NCBI GenBank assembly: GCA_031290855.1
Contig: JAISLM010000111.1
Span: 1 to 6,792, forward strand
Source of the DNA: Spirochaetaceae bacterium
GTDB taxonomy: Bacteria > Spirochaetota > Spirochaetia > Treponematales > Breznakiellaceae
Direction of reading: 5' to 3'
Length of the DNA: 6,792 nucleotides
Below are positions 4,886 through 6,792 of the stretch, piece after piece (the first letter of the stretch is position 1; each line of letters opens with the position of its first letter). The position numbers and the translations under genes were made by a program. Under the pieces are notes generated by a model, which had not been told where the DNA came from, did no database searches, and worked only from the letters and a program-made list of their open reading frames with translations.

Positions 4886-6646
4886 ATGAAAAGCCTGCGA
4901 ACCAGATTTTTTCTTAATTTTGTAGCCCTGGGCATGCTCATTGCCCTGGGGGTGGGAATTGTCATGTATGCCGAATACAGCCGGTATATTCAGGATTCCT
5001 ATGTCAGGACCCTGACCGGTCTGGCGGACATGATAGAACACCAGTACCCGGTCATCTACGATCCGGACGCCATCATCGCCGAAGCAAAAGCGAATTCCGG
5101 GACCTATTGGCAGATGCTGCGGGATATGCAGGTTTTTGCCGATTCCTTTGGCCTTGCCTACATCTATCTCCTGATAAAAAACGGTACGGAATACGAGTTT
5201 GTTTTTGATACCGATGATCTGGACGACATCACCGACGCCAACGAAGCTTTTAAGCTCTACCCGGCGGAGGAAATTCCGGAGGAACTGGACCTGGCCTATA
5301 CCACCGGGCAGCGCCAATTCAGCGCTCCCTATACAGACGAGTGGGGCTCCTTTGTTTCCCTCTTTATTCCCTGTTCCGCCGGAGGCCGGGTACGCGCCGT
5401 CATCGGCCTGGACTATGACGTCTCCTTTATCGCCGGCCTGGAGCAGCGGGCATATATCGCCCTGGGGTCGGCCCTGGTTTTGGCGATCCTGGGTTCCGGC
5501 CTGGCGGCTTTTTTTGTGTCCCGTTCCCTGCTCCGGCCGATCAGGGAAATGGTCAAAGCGGGAAGCGCCCTGGCGGATATGAATTTTGAGGTGGCAATTC
5601 CTGTTGACCGGCGGGACGAAATCGGTAATATGCAGCAGGCCCTCAATACTATCCGGGACGAGCTCAAAAAAACCTTGACGGATATCAACAACGAACAGTT
5701 AAACCAAAAAAACATCAGCGCCAAGCTCAATGTTTCAATTCGCAAATCATCTGACGGACTGGAAGTGATAAACCGGAACATGGAGTCGGTGCAGAACAAG
5801 GCGGATGTACAGATAAAATCGGTGGACCAAACCGCGGAATCGGTGGATGGGATCATCAACCATATCCGTTCCCTGGATGAGGCGGTGGAGACACAGGGAC
5901 AAAATATCGATGAATCTTCAGATTCGATAGAACGGATGGTCAAGGATGTTGAATCGGTGCGGAAGGTGGTCGAACGGGCCCACGAAACCACGACCAAACT
6001 TAGCCGGGCGTCGGAGACCGGGCAGAAGATGCTGAAAAGCCTCAGCGAGTATCTGGGTCGGATAGCGGAACAGTCGGCGTTTCTGGAAGAGGCTAACGCC
6101 GCCCTTGTGAACATAGCGGCACAGACCAGCATCCTCGCCATGAACGCGGCCATTGAGGCGGCCCATGCCGGGGAGGCGGGGAAGGGGTTTGCCGTGGTGG
6201 CCGGAGAAGTGCGAGGCCTTGCGGAATCATCAAACAAGGAATCGGGGACGATCAGCCAGGGGATAAGGGAAATGAGGGAAGGGATCGAGCGGATCCGGCA
6301 GGTATCGGCGGAGACCGTGGATACAATGGAGGTGATGTTCCGGGAAGTAACGGATATGGAGGGCTCGTTTAACCATGTCATGGAGGCGGTGGAAGCCCAG
6401 GCGTCTAACGGCGGCCGGATCTTGGCGGCCCTGACCACCCTGCGGGGCACGGCGAACCAGGTCAGGACCGGTTCCCAGATGATAAAACAGGAGAGCGGCT
6501 CCATCCACGACATCGTGGAAAGTTTAAAACATCTATCCCGGGATGTAAATGAAAGCGTGACCTATGTCCAGACCGCCTGCCAGGAGATAGCGGCGTCCCT
6601 GGAGGCGGCGAAAACCACAGCCGAGCGGACGGTACCGTCCGAATAA
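4886..6646 (+). CDS. Methyl-accepting chemotaxis protein with Cache-like sensor
   Basis: This is a complete transmembrane chemoreceptor of 586 residues that would signal to the CheA/CheW array at the inner membrane. Domains in order: membrane segment 1 at about 9-28; periplasmic sensor at about 30-188; membrane segment 2 at about 190-212; HAMP at about 213-265 (Pro218 in LLRPI, DEIG at 244-247); then a long coiled coil. The signalling tip at about 404-449 includes IAAQTSILAMNAAIEAAHAG and then GKGFAVVAGEVRGLAESS. The sensor reads like a Cache-type ligand domain: YIYLL (92-96), FVFDTDD (105-111), PYTDEWGSFVSLFIP (148-162) and VIGLDYD (172-178) with Asp176 in the last strand. The ligand cannot be told from sequence. 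No C-terminal CheR/CheB-binding pentapeptide is present. The start is ATG 4886 with GGGGGA 10 nt upstream. No che genes are nearby, so it is an orphan receptor gene. Confidence 0.95.
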   Translation: MKSLRTRFFLNFVALGMLIALGVGIVMYAEYSRYIQDSYVRTLTGLADMIEHQYPVIYDPDAIIAEAKANSGTYWQMLRDMQVFADSFGLAYIYLLIKNGTEYEFVFDTDDLDDITDANEAFKLYPAEEIPEELDLAYTTGQRQFSAPYTDEWGSFVSLFIPCSAGGRVRAVIGLDYDVSFIAGLEQRAYIALGSALVLAILGSGLAAFFVSRSLLRPIREMVKAGSALADMNFEVAIPVDRRDEIGNMQQALNTIRDELKKTLTDINNEQLNQKNISAKLNVSIRKSSDGLEVINRNMESVQNKADVQIKSVDQTAESVDGIINHIRSLDEAVETQGQNIDESSDSIERMVKDVESVRKVVERAHETTTKLSRASETGQKMLKSLSEYLGRIAEQSAFLEEANAALVNIAAQTSILAMNAAIEAAHAGEAGKGFAVVAGEVRGLAESSNKESGTISQGIREMREGIERIRQVSAETVDTMEVMFREVTDMEGSFNHVMEAVEAQASNGGRILAALTTLRGTANQVRTGSQMIKQESGSIHDIVESLKHLSRDVNESVTYVQTACQEIAASLEAAKTTAERTVPSE

Positions 6647-6652
6647 TTTTTT
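6626..6652 (+). terminator. Rho-independent terminator-like stem at the chemoreceptor stop
   Basis: CGGACGGTACCGTCCG (6626-6641) is a perfect 16-bp palindrome, giving a 6-bp GC-rich stem with a GTAC loop. AATAA follows, then six T (6647-6652). The stem is made from the last codons of the chemoreceptor gene, and the TAA stop (6644-6646) lies between stem and T-run. The 5-nt gap before the T-run is longer than ideal, so efficiency may be partial. Confidence 0.55.
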
Positions 6653-6674
6653 GTATATAACGTGAGTTCTACGG

Positions 6675-6749
6675 AAGAAACCCCTGCCCGGACATGATAT
6701 AACGGGATAAACAAACAACTCATTATACAGGAAACGGGAGGGGTTTCTT
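6675..6749 (+). promoter_or_regulatory. Long inverted repeat burying the ribosome site of the next gene
   Basis: AAGAAACCCCT (6675-6685) is perfectly complementary to AGGGGTTTCTT (6739-6749), and after a single bulged G (6686) CCCG (6687-6690) pairs with CGGG (6735-6738). This makes a 15-bp stem with one bulge and a 44-nt loop. The 3' arm contains the whole Shine-Dalgarno GGGAGGGG (6736-6743) and stops exactly at the ATG (6750). In a transcript covering both arms the start would be hidden. Confidence 0.7.
6695..6703 (+). promoter_or_regulatory. Extended -10 promoter motif in the hairpin loop
   Basis: TGATATAAC (6695-6703) matches the extended -10 form TG-N-TATAAT with 5 of 6 hexamer bases. 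No -35 box is seen at the right distance. A transcript would start near 6710, past the 5' arm of the inverted repeat (6675-6690), so it would keep the ribosome site at 6736-6743 free. Confidence 0.35.
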
Positions 6750-6792
6750 ATGGATAACGACAGTATAACCCGGATTTTTTGCGATGCCGATG
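6750..6792 (+). CDS. Start of a gene, possibly an insertion-sequence transposase (cut by window edge)
   Basis: Only 14 codons are visible: MDNDSITRIFCDAD. Translation is supported by a very strong Shine-Dalgarno, GGGAGGGG (6736-6743), 6 nt before the ATG. The ITRIFCDAD pattern recalls, from memory, the start of IS982-type transposases, which often read like ITEIFC followed by an acidic DDFC. That is weak evidence from so few residues. The RBS-hiding inverted repeat directly upstream is a feature known from insertion sequences and adds some support. It could equally be an unrelated gene. Confidence 0.6.
   Translation, partial: MDNDSITRIFCDAD

Noticed and set aside
4808..5317. 169-codon open frame on the minus strand
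   Set aside because: It is antisense to the chemoreceptor start and runs into the repeat element; no recognisable motif.
5413..6513. 366-codon open frame on the minus strand
   Set aside because: It lies opposite the chemoreceptor gene, is rich in Ser, Arg and Ile as expected for an antisense shadow, and shows no domain or ribosome site.
1..6792. CRISPR array, tRNA, rRNA or known riboswitch
   Set aside because: No evenly spaced direct repeats, no cloverleaf with a plausible anticodon arm and T-loop, and no riboswitch core was found on reading both strands.

Overview
The window looks like chromosomal DNA from a spirochaete, most likely a Treponema or a close relative such as the termite-gut treponemes. 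This rests on gene order, on an acidic C-terminal extension of ribosomal protein S2, and on a large methyl-accepting chemotaxis protein next door. The genus is an inference from memory of these families; no database search was possible.

Minus strand, reading from about 4400 down to 1: a tightly packed operon rpsB - tsf - frr - uppS - cdsA - gmd. A recognisable promoter lies at about 4373-4401, a roughly 105-nt leader follows, and S2 starts at a GTG (4261). The first three genes serve translation: ribosomal protein S2, elongation factor Ts and ribosome recycling factor. The next two start envelope lipid pathways: undecaprenyl diphosphate synthase for the cell-wall lipid carrier, and CDP-diglyceride synthase for phospholipids. 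The last gene, cut by the window edge, is GDP-mannose 4,6-dehydratase, which makes a sugar nucleotide precursor for surface glycans. Gaps after tsf are 28, 15, -4 and 13 nt, so translational coupling is likely. Two departures from the common bacterial cluster are visible: no pyrH between tsf and frr, and gmd where dxr usually follows cdsA.

The divergent intergenic region, 4262-4885, holds the rpsB promoter with a perfect 7+7 bp palindrome over its -10 box, about 250 nt with no convincing gene, and a 160-bp repeat element (4651-4810). The element has 18-bp terminal inverted repeats (17 of 18 match), a third internal copy of the same motif and several nested hairpins. It looks like a MITE or a REP-type composite.

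Plus strand, 4886-6646: a complete transmembrane chemoreceptor with a periplasmic Cache-like sensor, a HAMP domain and a cytoplasmic signalling hairpin. It ends in a palindromic terminator-like stem built from its own last codons. From 6675 a 15-bp inverted repeat (one bulge) runs up to the next start codon and buries that gene's Shine-Dalgarno sequence. An extended -10 promoter motif lies in its loop. The new gene (6750 onward, 14 codons visible) may be an insertion-sequence transposase. The layout matches the known way some insertion sequences silence transposase translation from read-through transcripts.
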